Positions 1 to 8,566 of a DNA stretch of 27,080 nt are shown here, one piece after another. Origin of the DNA: an uncultured Lachnospiraceae bacterium (GTDB lineage Bacteria > Bacillota > Clostridia > Lachnospirales > Lachnospiraceae); contig CAJTNT010000042.1 of NCBI GenBank assembly GCA_910577785.1, forward strand, positions 3,913 through 30,992, given 5' to 3'. How positions within the stretch are numbered: position 1 is the first letter of the stretch; each line of letters begins with the position of its first letter. Below the pieces are notes generated by a model. It was not told where the DNA came from and did no database searches. It saw only the letters and a list, made by a program, of their open reading frames with translations. A program made the position numbers and the translations under genes.

Positions 1-168
1 CAGATGGATAGCCGCTTGGGTCATGTAGAGGAGCGCTTAGATCAGATGGATAGCCGCTTGGGTCATGTAGAGGAGCGCTTAGATCAGATGGATAGCCGTT
101 TGGGTCATGTAGAGGAGCGCTTAGATCAGGTGGATAGCCGTTTGTACAATGTAGAAAAGCAGTTGGTG
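1..168 (+). repeat. 42-bp in-frame tandem repeat, three near-identical copies plus one degenerate
   Basis: Units lie at 1-42, 43-84 and 85-126; the first two are identical and the third differs by one base in the part encoding SRLG. A fourth, diverged unit runs 127-168. Each unit encodes 14 residues, so a gain or loss of units would keep the frame. The array may continue upstream of the window. Confidence 0.9.
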
Positions 169-291
169 CAGACAGAAGGCTCATTAAGGGCTGCACTTGT
201 AGAAAGTGAAAATCTGATTTTGGAGGAAGTATCCAGAGTTCATAACATTTTAAATGCACATAGGGAAAATAGAAGTATACATATGGCATAA
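1..291 (+). CDS. Coiled-coil repeat protein, 3' end only
   Basis: The reading frame is open from the first base, so the true start probably lies upstream; an in-frame ATG at 4 is inside the repeat and is unlikely to be the start. The visible protein consists of a 14-residue unit (MDSRLGHVEERLDQ) repeated three times, then a degenerate fourth unit, then a non-repetitive tail (LILEEVSRVHNIL). Fourteen residues is two heptads with Leu/Val/Met at core positions, so a long coiled coil is expected. No signal peptide or membrane segment is visible in this part. I do not recognise a defined family; similar short coiled-coil repeat proteins of unknown role occur in Clostridia. Function is unknown. Confidence 0.7.
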   Translation, partial: QMDSRLGHVEERLDQMDSRLGHVEERLDQMDSRLGHVEERLDQVDSRLYNVEKQLVQTEGSLRAALVESENLILEEVSRVHNILNAHRENRSIHMA

Positions 292-401
292 TTCATTAGG
301 AACAGTATGAAAATAAGTGATGCAGATTGCGCGGGATAAATGCTGTCGTGGTGGCAGGAATGCTGGCAATCGTGCGGAGGGAAATACAGGAGGAAGATAC
401 A

Positions 402-426
402 GGCAGAACATAACAGGTGTTCTGCC
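402..426. terminator. Possible hairpin terminator downstream of proC
   Basis: GGCAGAACA at 402-410 pairs perfectly with TGTTCTGCC at 418-426 around a 7-nt loop. It lies about 40 bp past the proC stop and about 110 bp past the upstream coiled-coil gene, between convergent genes. There is no clean U-run, so termination is only a guess. Confidence 0.35.
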
Positions 427-466
427 TTGTCTGCCATAGCTGCTATCTGCCTTACTTGCTGCCTGG

Positions 467-1276
467 TTATTTCCCCATATCCTTTGATTTCTGCACGCAG
501 GCCCGCTGGGCGCGGATGACGGCATGGCGCATCCCTTCCTCTTCTAGGATGGCGACAGCCTCAATCGTTGTTCCGCCAGGGGAGCAGACGGCATCCTTCA
601 ATGCCCCAGGATGGCTGCCTGTCTCAAGAACCATTTTGGCGGAGCCGAGGACGGACTGGGCGGCAAATTTGTAAGCCTGCGCCCGCGGCATGCCGTCCGC
701 AACGGCTGCGTCTGCCATTGCCTCAATGAACAGGTAGACATAGGCCGGGGAAGAGCCGGATACGCCGACAACCGTATCCATCATGGATTCCGGGACGAAT
801 TCGCAGACGCCAAAGCTGTTGAAGACAGCGCGGATTTCTTCCAGCTCTGCCTCGGATACTCTGGCGTTGGCGCATAAGGCGCTCATGCCTTCCCCTACCA
901 ATGCCGGGGTGTTGGGCATAGCGCGTACTAATTTGATTTCCCTGCCAAAGAGGGATTCAATGGAAGCGATGGATTTTCCGGCCGCAATGGATACAAGGAG
1001 CATATCTGCATCTATGTTGTCTTTCATTTCAGCAATTGCTTCGGGCAGGATATGCGGCTTTACGGCCAGGAAGAGGATATCTGCTGCTTCGGCGGCTTCC
1101 TGGTTGCTGTGGGTTGTGCGGATGCCAAAGCGCTCCCGGAGGGCGGCCAGGGCATTTTCTGTCTTATCGGCTGCAAGGATCTGCTCTTTTACAGCCAGTC
1201 CGGAGGCGAGGATACCGCCAATGATGGCAGTCGCCATATTCCCGCCGCCGATAAATCCAATTATTTTATTTTTCAT
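467..1276 (-). CDS. proC: Pyrroline-5-carboxylate reductase
   Basis: The 269-residue product catalyses the last step of proline synthesis, NAD(P)H-dependent reduction of 1-pyrroline-5-carboxylate to L-proline in the cytoplasm. The length is normal for the family. The N-terminus carries the Rossmann dinucleotide-binding motif GFIGGGNMA (residues 7-15). The segments VRAMPNTPALVGEG and GSSPAYVYLFIEAMADA and the C-terminal GGTTIEA stretch are the conserved P5CR dimer and active-site regions. An AGAGGT ribosome binding site precedes the ATG. The gene stands alone: proA and proB are not in the window. The upstream gap on its strand contains a 164-bp repeat (1417-1580), about 140 bp from the start codon. 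Confidence 0.96.
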   Translation of the reverse strand: MKNKIIGFIGGGNMATAIIGGILASGLAVKEQILAADKTENALAALRERFGIRTTHSNQEAAEAADILFLAVKPHILPEAIAEMKDNIDADMLLVSIAAGKSIASIESLFGREIKLVRAMPNTPALVGEGMSALCANARVSEAELEEIRAVFNSFGVCEFVPESMMDTVVGVSGSSPAYVYLFIEAMADAAVADGMPRAQAYKFAAQSVLGSAKMVLETGSHPGALKDAVCSPGGTTIEAVAILEEEGMRHAVIRAQRACVQKSKDMGK

Positions 1277-1416
1277 AAGTCTACCTCTGGTATTTTATAG
1301 TTACTGGGCTTTTCGCAATCGTTAAGAAATAACTTTTCAATAATGCGCAGGATTTTTGCGTGGTTCCCTTAGAAAAGACAAGCAATAGGAAAAGCTATTT
1401 TTGAACGCTTCCTTAG

Positions 1417-1580
1417 TTATTACTCCGGCGGTTAAATATCGTACCGTCTTACTTGCCCAAATCTCCCTCTGCTGCGTTGTCATCAATCGCTGTAGCACTC
1501 GCTACAGCTCAATCTTCTGCCTTGCATAGGAAGATTTGTTCTGCGCAATCTGGTGCGATATTTAACCGCTGGAGTAATAT
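1417..1580. repeat. 164-bp near-palindromic interspersed repeat, copy 1
   Basis: The ends form inverted repeats of 25 bp with 23 matches (1417-1441 against 1556-1580; core ACTCCGGCGGTTAAATATCG). On the same symmetry axis (1498.5) lies a perfect hairpin, GCTGTAGC-ACTC-GCTACAGC at 1489-1508. A second copy of exactly the same length lies at 8567-8730. No ORF is encoded. It fills most of the 440-bp gap between proC and the crotonase gene. Confidence 0.85.
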
Positions 1581-1624
1581 CATAAAATCTGCCGCGCGTA
1601 TCGCGATAAAACAGGGACGCATTT

Positions 1625-1654
1625 CATAAAACAGGAGCCTCTGCATGCGGCTCC
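1625..1654 (-). terminator. Probable terminator of the crotonase gene
   Basis: Read on the minus strand, GGAGCC, a 9-nt loop and GGCTCC are followed by TGTTTTAT. It lies about 60 bp beyond the stop codon of the gene that ends at 1717. A weaker CGGCAAA/TTTGCCG hairpin precedes it at about 1659-1680. Confidence 0.5.
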
Positions 1655-1716
1655 ATCGGCAAAAGCCTATATTTGCCGTGAGCCGGTGCATCAGCCCCTG
1701 TCTCTGGAAACGTGTT

Positions 1717-2511
1717 TTAGAAGTCGGTCAGATCTGCGGCCCTTCTCTCCAGGAATGCGGTCATGCCTTCGGTCTTGTCATGGGTGGAGCAGGTAATGCC
1801 GAACAGGTTTGCTTCCATCTCTACGGCGTTCTTGATGTCCATGTCATAGCCATTGTTGATGGCTGCCTTGGCGATAGATACGGCATAGCTTCCCTTGGAA
1901 ATAATCTTCGAAGCCATTTTCTTGGCGGTATCCATCAGCTCTTCCTTGGCGACAACCTTATTGACAAGGCCAATCCGGTAAGCTTCCTGGGCGTCGATGT
2001 TGTCACAGGTGAAAATCATCTCTTTGGCGCGGCCCATGCCAACCAGGCGCGCAAGGCGCTGTGTGCCGCCGAACCCTGGGATAATGCCAAGGCCAGTCTC
2101 CGGCTGTGCGAAGGTAGCGTTCTCAGCGGCGATACGGATGTCGCAGGCCATAGCAATCTCGCAGCCCCCGCCCAATGCAAAGCCGTTTACGGCAGCAATG
2201 GTCACCTGGCGCATGTTCATCAGCTTGAAGAATGGCTCTGCCGCCCTCATGCCAAACGCACGTGCTTCAGCTGCGCTGAAGTTCACCATTTCAGCGATGT
2301 CAGCGCCGGCTACGAAGGATTTGTATGGGTTGTCCTTCTTGTCCGGGCCTCCGGTTAAGATTACGACCTTGACGTCATCCCTTGCCTCAATTTCTGTCAA
2401 TGCGACATTCAGCTCATCTAAGGTCTCGCTGTTCAGCGCGTTTAATGCTCCTGGCCTGCTGATGGTAAGGACTGCAATCTGGTCCGCTACATCCAATTTT
2501 AAATTGTTCAT
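1717..2511 (-). CDS. crt: Enoyl-CoA hydratase / 3-hydroxybutyryl-CoA dehydratase (crotonase family)
   Basis: The 264-residue product belongs to the crotonase family and is expected to hydrate/dehydrate short-chain enoyl-CoA, as in butyrate formation. The oxyanion-hole segment SFVAGADIAEM (about residues 65-75) and the GGGCE motif are present. The two catalytic glutamates are seen at E118 (GGGCEIA) and E138 (FAQPETGLGIIPGFGGTQRL), with the 20-residue spacing of true hydratases. AGGAGG precedes the ATG at good spacing, and a sigma-A-type promoter lies at 2555-2583. The usual butyrate partners (hbd, thl, bcd, etfAB) are absent from the window, so the substrate is not fixed by context. The choice of crt over a generic ech is by resemblance. 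Confidence 0.88.
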   Translation of the reverse strand: MNNLKLDVADQIAVLTISRPGALNALNSETLDELNVALTEIEARDDVKVVILTGGPDKKDNPYKSFVAGADIAEMVNFSAAEARAFGMRAAEPFFKLMNMRQVTIAAVNGFALGGGCEIAMACDIRIAAENATFAQPETGLGIIPGFGGTQRLARLVGMGRAKEMIFTCDNIDAQEAYRIGLVNKVVAKEELMDTAKKMASKIISKGSYAVSIAKAAINNGYDMDIKNAVEMEANLFGITCSTHDKTEGMTAFLERRAADLTDF

Positions 2512-2554
2512 GGGTAAAATCCTCCTAATTATTATGTATTTTCATAAACGAATT

Positions 2555-2583
2555 ATGATACTTTTACTATATATCTTTGTCAA
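2555..2583 (-). promoter_or_regulatory. Sigma-A-type promoter for the crotonase gene
   Basis: On the minus strand, TTGACA (2583-2578), a 17-bp spacer and TATCAT (2560-2555) lie about 45 bp upstream of the ATG. A second TTGACA sits slightly further upstream. Confidence 0.7.
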
Positions 2584-2669
2584 AAATATGTCAATAAGGT
2601 ACAGGCAGTACAGCGTACTTTTTTTCATACAAAATTTTGCGCAGCTATTTCATGCCTTCATCGTTGTCT

Positions 2670-3545
2670 TTATGCTTTCTGTTCTCGGAATTTACTTGGC
2701 GTGCAGTGGTATTTCTTTTTGAAAATACGGTTAAAATAAGAGAGATTATCAAATCCGGTGTCAACCGCAATGTTGCCAATGCTATCGGAGGATGAGAGCA
2801 GGAGCCGCGCCGCGATGGTCAGCCGGTAGTCATTCAAATACTCTGTAAAGGAAACAGCCATATGTGCCTTAAAATATTTCATAAAATGGGATTCGCTGAA
2901 CCCGCAGATTCTGGCGGCATCCGCAATGGATATCCTCTCATGAAAATTTGTCTCCACATATTTAAGGATAATTTTCAGGCGCTCCAGCGAGTTGCTGTGC
3001 GGATGTGCCTGCTGCGGCGCCATGTCAGACGCCAGCGCATAGAAAAGGGAGAACAGCTGCCCCTTGATGGCGAGCTGGTATCCATGCCGAAAATCCCTAC
3101 AGATCTCATCCATAGCGTCAAGGCTGGCCGCCAGCCCCAGGTAAGATGGACAGTCCGGCGTAAAATGGCAGGGAAAGAGAGGCTGTCCCTGCGCCAAAGG
3201 CCGGAACAGCTTCTCCGTACAGACATCTCCCTGCGGCGCCATAAGCATGGAGAGCTGAAAAATAATATTTTCGTATTCCATGGAGTTCTCGCCAAGCTGG
3301 CCAATGGAATGGAGCCGCCCCGGAGGGACAATGACAATATCCCCCTCCGCTACCCCAAATGGCCGCAGGTCAATAGAGACAATCCCCCGCCCCTTCTTGA
3401 TATAGATAATCTCCATATCATTATGCCAGTGGGTAGGCACCAGATGGAAATCCAGCGGGATGGTGCAGAGATAAATATTGAAAGGAAAATCTTCATGGCC
3501 ATGAACCTTGGTTTCCTGGGTATTCTGATATTCTAATGTGTCCAT
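2670..3545 (-). CDS. AraC-family transcriptional regulator with N-terminal cupin domain
   Basis: This 291-residue regulator has an N-terminal cupin-type ligand-binding domain (about residues 25-100, with HWHNDMEIIYI and GDIVIVPPGRLHSIG) and a C-terminal AraC double helix-turn-helix (about 190-291). The latter contains ISIADAARICGFSESHFMKYFK and the family signature ending in GFDNLSYFNRIFKKKY. The cupin domain of such proteins usually binds a sugar or other small effector; the ligand here is unknown. The gene is divergent from glgP, with 326 bp between them, so carbohydrate control is possible but unproven. AGGAGG lies upstream of the start, and a promoter is visible at 3612-3641. Confidence 0.9.
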   Translation of the reverse strand: MDTLEYQNTQETKVHGHEDFPFNIYLCTIPLDFHLVPTHWHNDMEIIYIKKGRGIVSIDLRPFGVAEGDIVIVPPGRLHSIGQLGENSMEYENIIFQLSMLMAPQGDVCTEKLFRPLAQGQPLFPCHFTPDCPSYLGLAASLDAMDEICRDFRHGYQLAIKGQLFSLFYALASDMAPQQAHPHSNSLERLKIILKYVETNFHERISIADAARICGFSESHFMKYFKAHMAVSFTEYLNDYRLTIAARLLLSSSDSIGNIAVDTGFDNLSYFNRIFKKKYHCTPSKFREQKA

Positions 3546-3871
3546 AGGATACTCCTTCCTCCTGTTTTGGCAGAGAACGTGTGTGCATGGAATGCGTGAT
3601 GATTTGATAGTATTGTACTATATTTCGCCACCATACTGCAAGAAAAAATTGGTAACAGGGAGTATACTCTGGATTATAAGGTTACTATTATATTTATCAT
3701 TCTTCATGCGATTGGGGAAAGGTGGCCGCACGAACCGCCGTAAAAGTGAGAATTGCTACAATTTTTGTATCATGTGGCTCTTTTCACTCCACAAAATAAC
3801 CTGATATTGTTAATATATTACTTTTTAAACGATGGGGATCAATTTACCATTACGCAAGGAAAGGAGAAGAA
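3546..3871. other. Divergent intergenic region between the AraC regulator and glgP
   Basis: This 326-bp gap holds the regulator's promoter and a perfect 10-bp palindrome, GAGTATACTC at 3660-3669, which could be an operator. The half nearer glgP is AT-rich, and I could not settle on a single glgP promoter there. No RNA gene or ORF is supported. Confidence 0.4.
3612..3641 (-). promoter_or_regulatory. Probable promoter for the AraC-type regulator
   Basis: On the minus strand, TTGCAG (3641-3636), an 18-bp spacer and TACAAT (3617-3612) lie about 70 bp upstream of the gene. Confidence 0.5.
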
Positions 3872-6145
3872 ATGAGCGTCAATGTCAAACAGTTACTGAA
3901 AATGTTATTAGAGCAAGAATGCAGCCATAATATCGCCGGCTGCTCCGATGAGGAACTTTATTATGGCCTGCTGAAAATTATCAAAGACCTGGTGCAAGGC
4001 AAAGAGAGCCAGGAAGGGAAGAAGAAAATCTACTATATCTCCGCTGAGTTCCTGATCGGAAAACTGCTGTCCAACAATATGATTAACCTGGGCATTTACG
4101 ATGAAGTGGCAGAGATCTTGGCCGATTATGGCCGCGACATTAACCTGATTGAGCAAGTGGAGCCAGAGCCGTCCTTGGGAAATGGCGGGTTGGGCCGCCT
4201 GGCAGCATGCTTCTTGGATTCCATGGCGACCTTGGGCATGAACGGGGCAGGCATTGGCCTTAATTATCATTTTGGGCTGTTCCTGCAGACTTTTGAGAAC
4301 CATCTGCAGATGGAGCATAAGAACCCCTGGATGCAAGAGCAAAGCTGGCTGACGCGTACCGATGTGACATATCCTGTGCAGTTTGGCGGGTTTACGGTGC
4401 AGTCGAGGATGTACGACCTGGATGTGACGGGATATGACAATCGGACCAATAAGCTCCATTTATTTGATATTGAAACGGTGGATGAGAACCTCGTAGGCGA
4501 GGGGATTAATTTTAACAAAGAGGACATTATGAAAAACCTTACCCTGTTCCTCTACCCGGATGATTCGGATGACGCAGGAAGGCTGCTGCGTGTGTACCAG
4601 CAGTATTTTATGGTCAGCAATGCGGCGCGGCTGATTTTGGATGAATGCGAAGCGAAGGGCTCTAATTTCTACGATCTGCCGGATTATGCGGCCATCCAGA
4701 TTAACGACACCCACCCCAGCATGATTATCCCCGAATTGATCCGCCTGCTGATGGAGAAGGGGATCCGTATGCAGGACGCTATTGATATTGTCTCCAAGAC
4801 CTGTGCATACACGAACCATACCATCCTTGCCGAGGCTTTGGAGAAATGGCCGATGGACTACCTTAACAAGGCAGTGCCGCAGCTGATGCCAATAATCCGT
4901 GAGCTTGACACCATCGTCAAGGATAAGTTTGAAGATCCGTCGGTACGGATTATTGACGGCAACGGCCTTGTGCATATGGCGCATATGGATATCCATTATG
5001 GCTACAGCGTCAACGGCGTGGCTTACCTGCATACAGAAATCCTCAAGAAAAACGAGCTGAACAATTTCTACCGTATTTATCCGGAGAAATTTAACAATAA
5101 GACCAATGGCATTACCTTTCGCCGTTGGCTGATGCACTGCAACAAAGGCCTGAGCCGTTACTTAGATGAAAAGATTGGGGAAGGCTGGCACAAGAACGCG
5201 GACGAGCTGCAGAAGCTTCTGGCCTTTGTGGAGGATGACAGCGTATTGAACCGCCTGCAGGAAATCAAGCGTGACAACAAGCGCAGCCTGGCAGAGTATC
5301 TGCGGGCAACACAGGGGCTGGAGATTGATGAGAATTCTATTTTTGATATCCAGATTAAGCGTCTCCATGAGTACAAGCGGCAGCAGATGAACGCTCTGTA
5401 TGTTATCCATAAATATCTGGAAATCAAGCGGGGGCACAGGCCGTCCACGCCGATTACTGTAATTTTTGGCGCCAAGGCTGCGCCTGCCTATGTGATTGCC
5501 AAGGACATTATCCATTTGATCCTCTGCCTGCAGGAAGTGGTCAACAATGACCCAGAGGTAAGCCCATACCTGAAGGTCGTGATGGTGGAGAACTATAATG
5601 TGACAAAGGCGGAGAAGCTGATTCCTGCCTGCGACATTTCTGAGCAGATTTCCCTGGCCTCCAAGGAAGCCTCTGGAACGGGGAATATGAAGTTCATGCT
5701 GAACGGAGCTGTGACCCTAGGCACGATGGATGGGGCAAATGTAGAGATTGCGGATCTGGTCGGCCGGGAGAATATCTATATCTTTGGCGAAAGCTCTGAC
5801 ACGGTGATTGCGCACTATGAAAAGGCGGACTATGTTTCCAGGGATTACTATGAGAATGACCCGCAAATCAAAGAGGCCGTGGACTTTATTGTCAGCGAAA
5901 GGCTGATGCAGGTGGGTCAGCGGGAGAACCTAGAGCGCCTCTACCATGAGCTGCTGAACAAGGACTGGTTTATGACCCTGCTGGATTACAGGGACTATGC
6001 GGCCAAGAAAGAGGAAATCTACAAAGCCTATGAGAACCGCAGGGAATGGGCGAAGAAGATGCTGGTGAATACGGCCAAGGCCGGATTCTTCTCTTCCGAC
6101 CGGACAATTGCCGAATATGATAAGGATATCTGGAAGCTGAACTAG
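3872..6145 (+). CDS. glgP: Glycogen/starch/maltodextrin phosphorylase
   Basis: The 757-residue enzyme degrades alpha-1,4-glucan chains with phosphate to release glucose-1-phosphate (GT35 family, PLP-dependent, cytoplasmic). The conserved segments EPSLGNGGLGRLAACFLDSM, INDTHPSMIIPELIRLLM and FDIQIKRLHEYKRQ are all visible. The pyridoxal-phosphate lysine is K607 in GTGNMKFMLNG, followed by TMDGANVEI. The protein is somewhat shorter than the 800-840 residues of many homologues, mainly at the N-terminus, as in other clostridial members. AGGAAAGGAGAAG gives a strong ribosome binding site for the ATG. It is a single-gene unit closed by the terminator at 6215-6248. No other glycogen genes are in the window. 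Confidence 0.96.
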   Translation: MSVNVKQLLKMLLEQECSHNIAGCSDEELYYGLLKIIKDLVQGKESQEGKKKIYYISAEFLIGKLLSNNMINLGIYDEVAEILADYGRDINLIEQVEPEPSLGNGGLGRLAACFLDSMATLGMNGAGIGLNYHFGLFLQTFENHLQMEHKNPWMQEQSWLTRTDVTYPVQFGGFTVQSRMYDLDVTGYDNRTNKLHLFDIETVDENLVGEGINFNKEDIMKNLTLFLYPDDSDDAGRLLRVYQQYFMVSNAARLILDECEAKGSNFYDLPDYAAIQINDTHPSMIIPELIRLLMEKGIRMQDAIDIVSKTCAYTNHTILAEALEKWPMDYLNKAVPQLMPIIRELDTIVKDKFEDPSVRIIDGNGLVHMAHMDIHYGYSVNGVAYLHTEILKKNELNNFYRIYPEKFNNKTNGITFRRWLMHCNKGLSRYLDEKIGEGWHKNADELQKLLAFVEDDSVLNRLQEIKRDNKRSLAEYLRATQGLEIDENSIFDIQIKRLHEYKRQQMNALYVIHKYLEIKRGHRPSTPITVIFGAKAAPAYVIAKDIIHLILCLQEVVNNDPEVSPYLKVVMVENYNVTKAEKLIPACDISEQISLASKEASGTGNMKFMLNGAVTLGTMDGANVEIADLVGRENIYIFGESSDTVIAHYEKADYVSRDYYENDPQIKEAVDFIVSERLMQVGQRENLERLYHELLNKDWFMTLLDYRDYAAKKEEIYKAYENRREWAKKMLVNTAKAGFFSSDRTIAEYDKDIWKLN

Positions 6146-6214
6146 TATGGATTCCTGTGGGGATTCGCGCGAAGTATTTGATTTGTCTGTGAAAAATATG
6201 TATTGCATATTGGA

Positions 6215-6248
6215 AAAAGCCAGGGAGGACGCTGCCCCCCTGGCTTTT
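6215..6248. terminator. Bidirectional intrinsic terminator between glgP and the CorC-type gene
   Basis: AAAAGCCAGG (6215-6224) pairs with CCTGGCTTTT (6239-6248). The A-run and T-run on the two sides allow it to serve both convergent genes. Confidence 0.8.
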
Positions 6249-6335
6249 GAATGATTTCTGCCCTTGTGGCTGTGTTACGTTCTTGCCACATGTTTGCGCA
6301 GCGCCCGCCAGGAACGGCAGCCGATAACGTTTGCC

Positions 6336-7613
6336 TTATGTGTCCTTACCGTCTTCCTTAGGCTCCGGGAGCCGCAGGAATATTTTGTGGATACGGTTTT
6401 TTTCCATATCCTCTACCCGCAGGAAGACATTCTCTGGCGTAGAAATGGATTCCCCTGCCTGCGGCAGATGATCCAAAAGCCCAATCATATATCCGCCGAT
6501 GGAATCATAATCTTCTGAAATCAGGCCAAGGTTCAGTTTATCGCATAAGTCGTTCAGGTTCATGGAACCCTGCACCATATATTCCAAGTCATTGATTTTC
6601 TGGATGGGGTCTTCTTCGTCCATGTCATATTCATCCCGGATTTCCCCCACTATTTCTTCCAGTAAATCCTCTAATGTAATTAATCCGGCAGTAGCGCCAT
6701 ACTCATCCAGTACGATTGCAATATTAATGGACGATTTGCGCATCTCCAGCAGTAATTCGGAGGTATTTTTGTGTTCATACGTATAATAAGCTTTCCGCAT
6801 GATGCTGCGGACAGAAAATGATTCCTTATGGTCTGTCAGCAGCAGATCCTTCATGTTAATGATGCCCACTACATTATCGGTAGAATCCTCATAGACAGGA
6901 AGCCGAGTGTATTTATCCTCGCGGAAAATTTCCAATAACTCATCATAGGTGCTATGGATATCGGCAAATGTCATATCTATCCGCGGCACCATAATTTCCT
7001 TCGCCTGGGCGTCCCCAAAATCAAACACATTGTTGATCATTTCCCGTTCTTCTGTCTCAATCACGCCTTCCTCGTGGCTGACATCCACGATTGTCCGCAG
7101 TTCATCCTCTGTCATCGTATTCTGGTTCGCAGAAGGATCCACGCGCAGCAGCAGCAAAAAACCCATCGAGAGCTTATTGATAATAAAAATCACTGGCGTC
7201 AGTACCTTCATCAAGCCGTTGATGATCCCAGCATAAGCCAAGGAAATCTTGTCCGCATGGATGGTGGCGAAGGTTTTCGGGGAGATTTCACCGAAAATCA
7301 GCACCAGTACGGTAAGTGCCCCAGTGGCAATTCCCGCGCCGGCATTTCCAAACAGCTTGATGGCTAAGGCGGTGGCGATAGAGGATGCGGACAGATTTAC
7401 GACATTGTTGCCAATGAGGATGGCGCTGAGCATCTTGCCAGAGTCGTCTGTGATTTCCAAGACCCGCTTTGCCCGTTTGTCGCCTTCTTCCGCCATGCTC
7501 CTGAGCCGTATCTTGTTGGAAGTGGTCAGAGCCGTCTCCGCAGAGGAAAAAAAGGCGGATAACAATAATAAAATAATTACAATCAGTAACTGTATGACGT
7601 CACTGGTATCCAA
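6336..7613 (-). CDS. CNNM/CBS/CorC-type membrane protein (hemolysin C / CorC family)
   Basis: The product is an integral membrane protein of the HlyC/CorC group, thought to take part in divalent cation (Mg2+/Co2+) transport or sensing. The N-terminal CNNM (DUF21) domain has several hydrophobic segments within the first ~150 residues (starting SDVIQLLIVIILLLLSAFFSSAE). A CBS-domain pair follows at about 205-335 (IMVPRIDM..., KDLLL..., and IVLDEYGATAGLITLEDLLEEIVGEI), and a CorC C-terminal domain covers the last ~80 residues. I place the start at TTG 7613: GGAG lies 8 nt upstream, whereas the ATG at 7619 is only 2 nt from it. An in-frame ATG at 7715 would add an implausible non-membrane extension. 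The length is then 425 residues. The exact transported ion is not determined by sequence. Confidence 0.88.
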   Translation of the reverse strand: MDTSDVIQLLIVIILLLLSAFFSSAETALTTSNKIRLRSMAEEGDKRAKRVLEITDDSGKMLSAILIGNNVVNLSASSIATALAIKLFGNAGAGIATGALTVLVLIFGEISPKTFATIHADKISLAYAGIINGLMKVLTPVIFIINKLSMGFLLLLRVDPSANQNTMTEDELRTIVDVSHEEGVIETEEREMINNVFDFGDAQAKEIMVPRIDMTFADIHSTYDELLEIFREDKYTRLPVYEDSTDNVVGIINMKDLLLTDHKESFSVRSIMRKAYYTYEHKNTSELLLEMRKSSINIAIVLDEYGATAGLITLEDLLEEIVGEIRDEYDMDEEDPIQKINDLEYMVQGSMNLNDLCDKLNLGLISEDYDSIGGYMIGLLDHLPQAGESISTPENVFLRVEDMEKNRIHKIFLRLPEPKEDGKDT

Positions 7614-7820
7614 GTACATCTCTCCTTTCGATAATAGGCATGTTCTGGGAAAGAATCTGTATTCAGAAAGAATACGTATCTCTATTAATATACTGGATAA
7701 ATTAGGATTTGGCAAGAAGATTTCGGGAAATTTAAGAAATAGCTCTGCAGGCGGGAATAGTTTGGGGCCAGGCAGAATAAAATGGCAGTAGGATCAGAGT
7801 GGAAGAAAGGGGAAATTTGG

Positions 7821-8228
7821 ATGGAAAAAAAAGCGAAAATGCCGCTTGCCCGCAGGCAGGGCGAAGGCGGCCCTGGCATATCCCTGCTGACCATATTGAA
7901 AATCCTGCTGGCAATGTATCTGGTGACAGGCGTCCTGCTGTTGGCGCTGGCAACCATGCTGTACAAGATGCAGCTGAGCGAAAGCGCCGTATCTATAGGC
8001 ATTGTGGTGATTTATGTGGCGTCAGGGTTCTTAGGGGGATTCCTAAGCGGCAAGGTCATGAAAAACCGCAAGTTCCTGTGGGGCATGGCCATGGGATGCG
8101 CCTACTTCCTAATTCTCGTAGCCGGCTCTGTCATTTTCCAGAAGGGATTCCAGATGGAAGTATCCAGGTTCGTCACAACCTTGGTGCTATGTACAGGTTC
8201 GGGGATGATTGGCGGCATGGCAAGTTAA
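7821..8228 (+). CDS. TIGR04086-like small membrane protein
   Basis: This 135-residue protein has a charged N-terminus (MEKKAKMPLARR) followed by about four hydrophobic helices. These start at about residues 25 (ILKILLAMYLVTGVLLLALA), 57 (VSIGIVVIYVASGFLGGFLSG), 82 (LWGMAMGCAYFLILVAGSVIF) and 113. The short length, glycine-rich helices and the Gly-X-Leu-X-Gly-Lys-Val segment match the TIGR04086/YrzE-type group of unknown function found in Clostridia. The start at 7821 is chosen because GAAAGGGGA lies 7-8 nt upstream; an ATG at 7782 lacks a good site. A strong terminator follows at once. Function is unknown. Confidence 0.75.
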   Translation: MEKKAKMPLARRQGEGGPGISLLTILKILLAMYLVTGVLLLALATMLYKMQLSESAVSIGIVVIYVASGFLGGFLSGKVMKNRKFLWGMAMGCAYFLILVAGSVIFQKGFQMEVSRFVTTLVLCTGSGMIGGMAS

Positions 8229-8236
8229 TCAAATGC

Positions 8237-8280
8237 GCCCTGCGGCAAACAGTAAAAACGTTTGCTGCAGGGCAGTTTTT
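8237..8280. terminator. Intrinsic terminator between convergent small genes
   Basis: A 14-bp stem (8237-8250 with 8260-8273, one G-T wobble; GCAAAC/GTTTGC near the loop) is followed by AGTTTTT. It lies 9 bp past the membrane protein's stop and can also act on the opposite gene. Confidence 0.85.
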
Positions 8281-8302
8281 GATTCAGCGGGGGTTCTTAT
8301 TT

Positions 8303-8524
8303 TTATGCTCCGCCAGGGCCGTCTTTCCTGGGACGGAAAGATTCTGGCAGCGGTTCCACGGAAGCCGCATCCTGCCCGGCGTTATTTTGCCCGGTGTTAT
8401 CCTGGGCGCTGTTGAGCGGGTAAGGGGCGGGAATGCTCACTTCCATTGGATCGAAATCCTGCGGCATGTCTGTCTGTGGGATATTCCCGTCATCATAGGC
8501 ATTTTGTCCTTGTCCTGATTGCAT
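8303..8524 (-). CDS. Small hydrophilic proline-rich protein of unknown function
   Basis: The 73-residue product is rich in Gln, Asn, Asp, Gly and Pro (for example GQGQNAYDDGNIPQTDMPQD), with no hydrophobic segment, and is probably disordered. I accept it as a gene because GAAAGGAG lies 8 nt before its ATG and because it ends just before the terminator at 8237-8280. No catalytic motif or known domain is visible. It could be the stub of a longer protein whose later part was lost, but no continuation is seen in other frames downstream. Confidence 0.6.
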   Translation of the reverse strand: MQSGQGQNAYDDGNIPQTDMPQDFDPMEVSIPAPYPLNSAQDNTGQNNAGQDAASVEPLPESFRPRKDGPGGA

Positions 8525-8566
8525 TGCAGATACTCCTTTCTGTTCCAGAAATACAGTTACGCCTTG

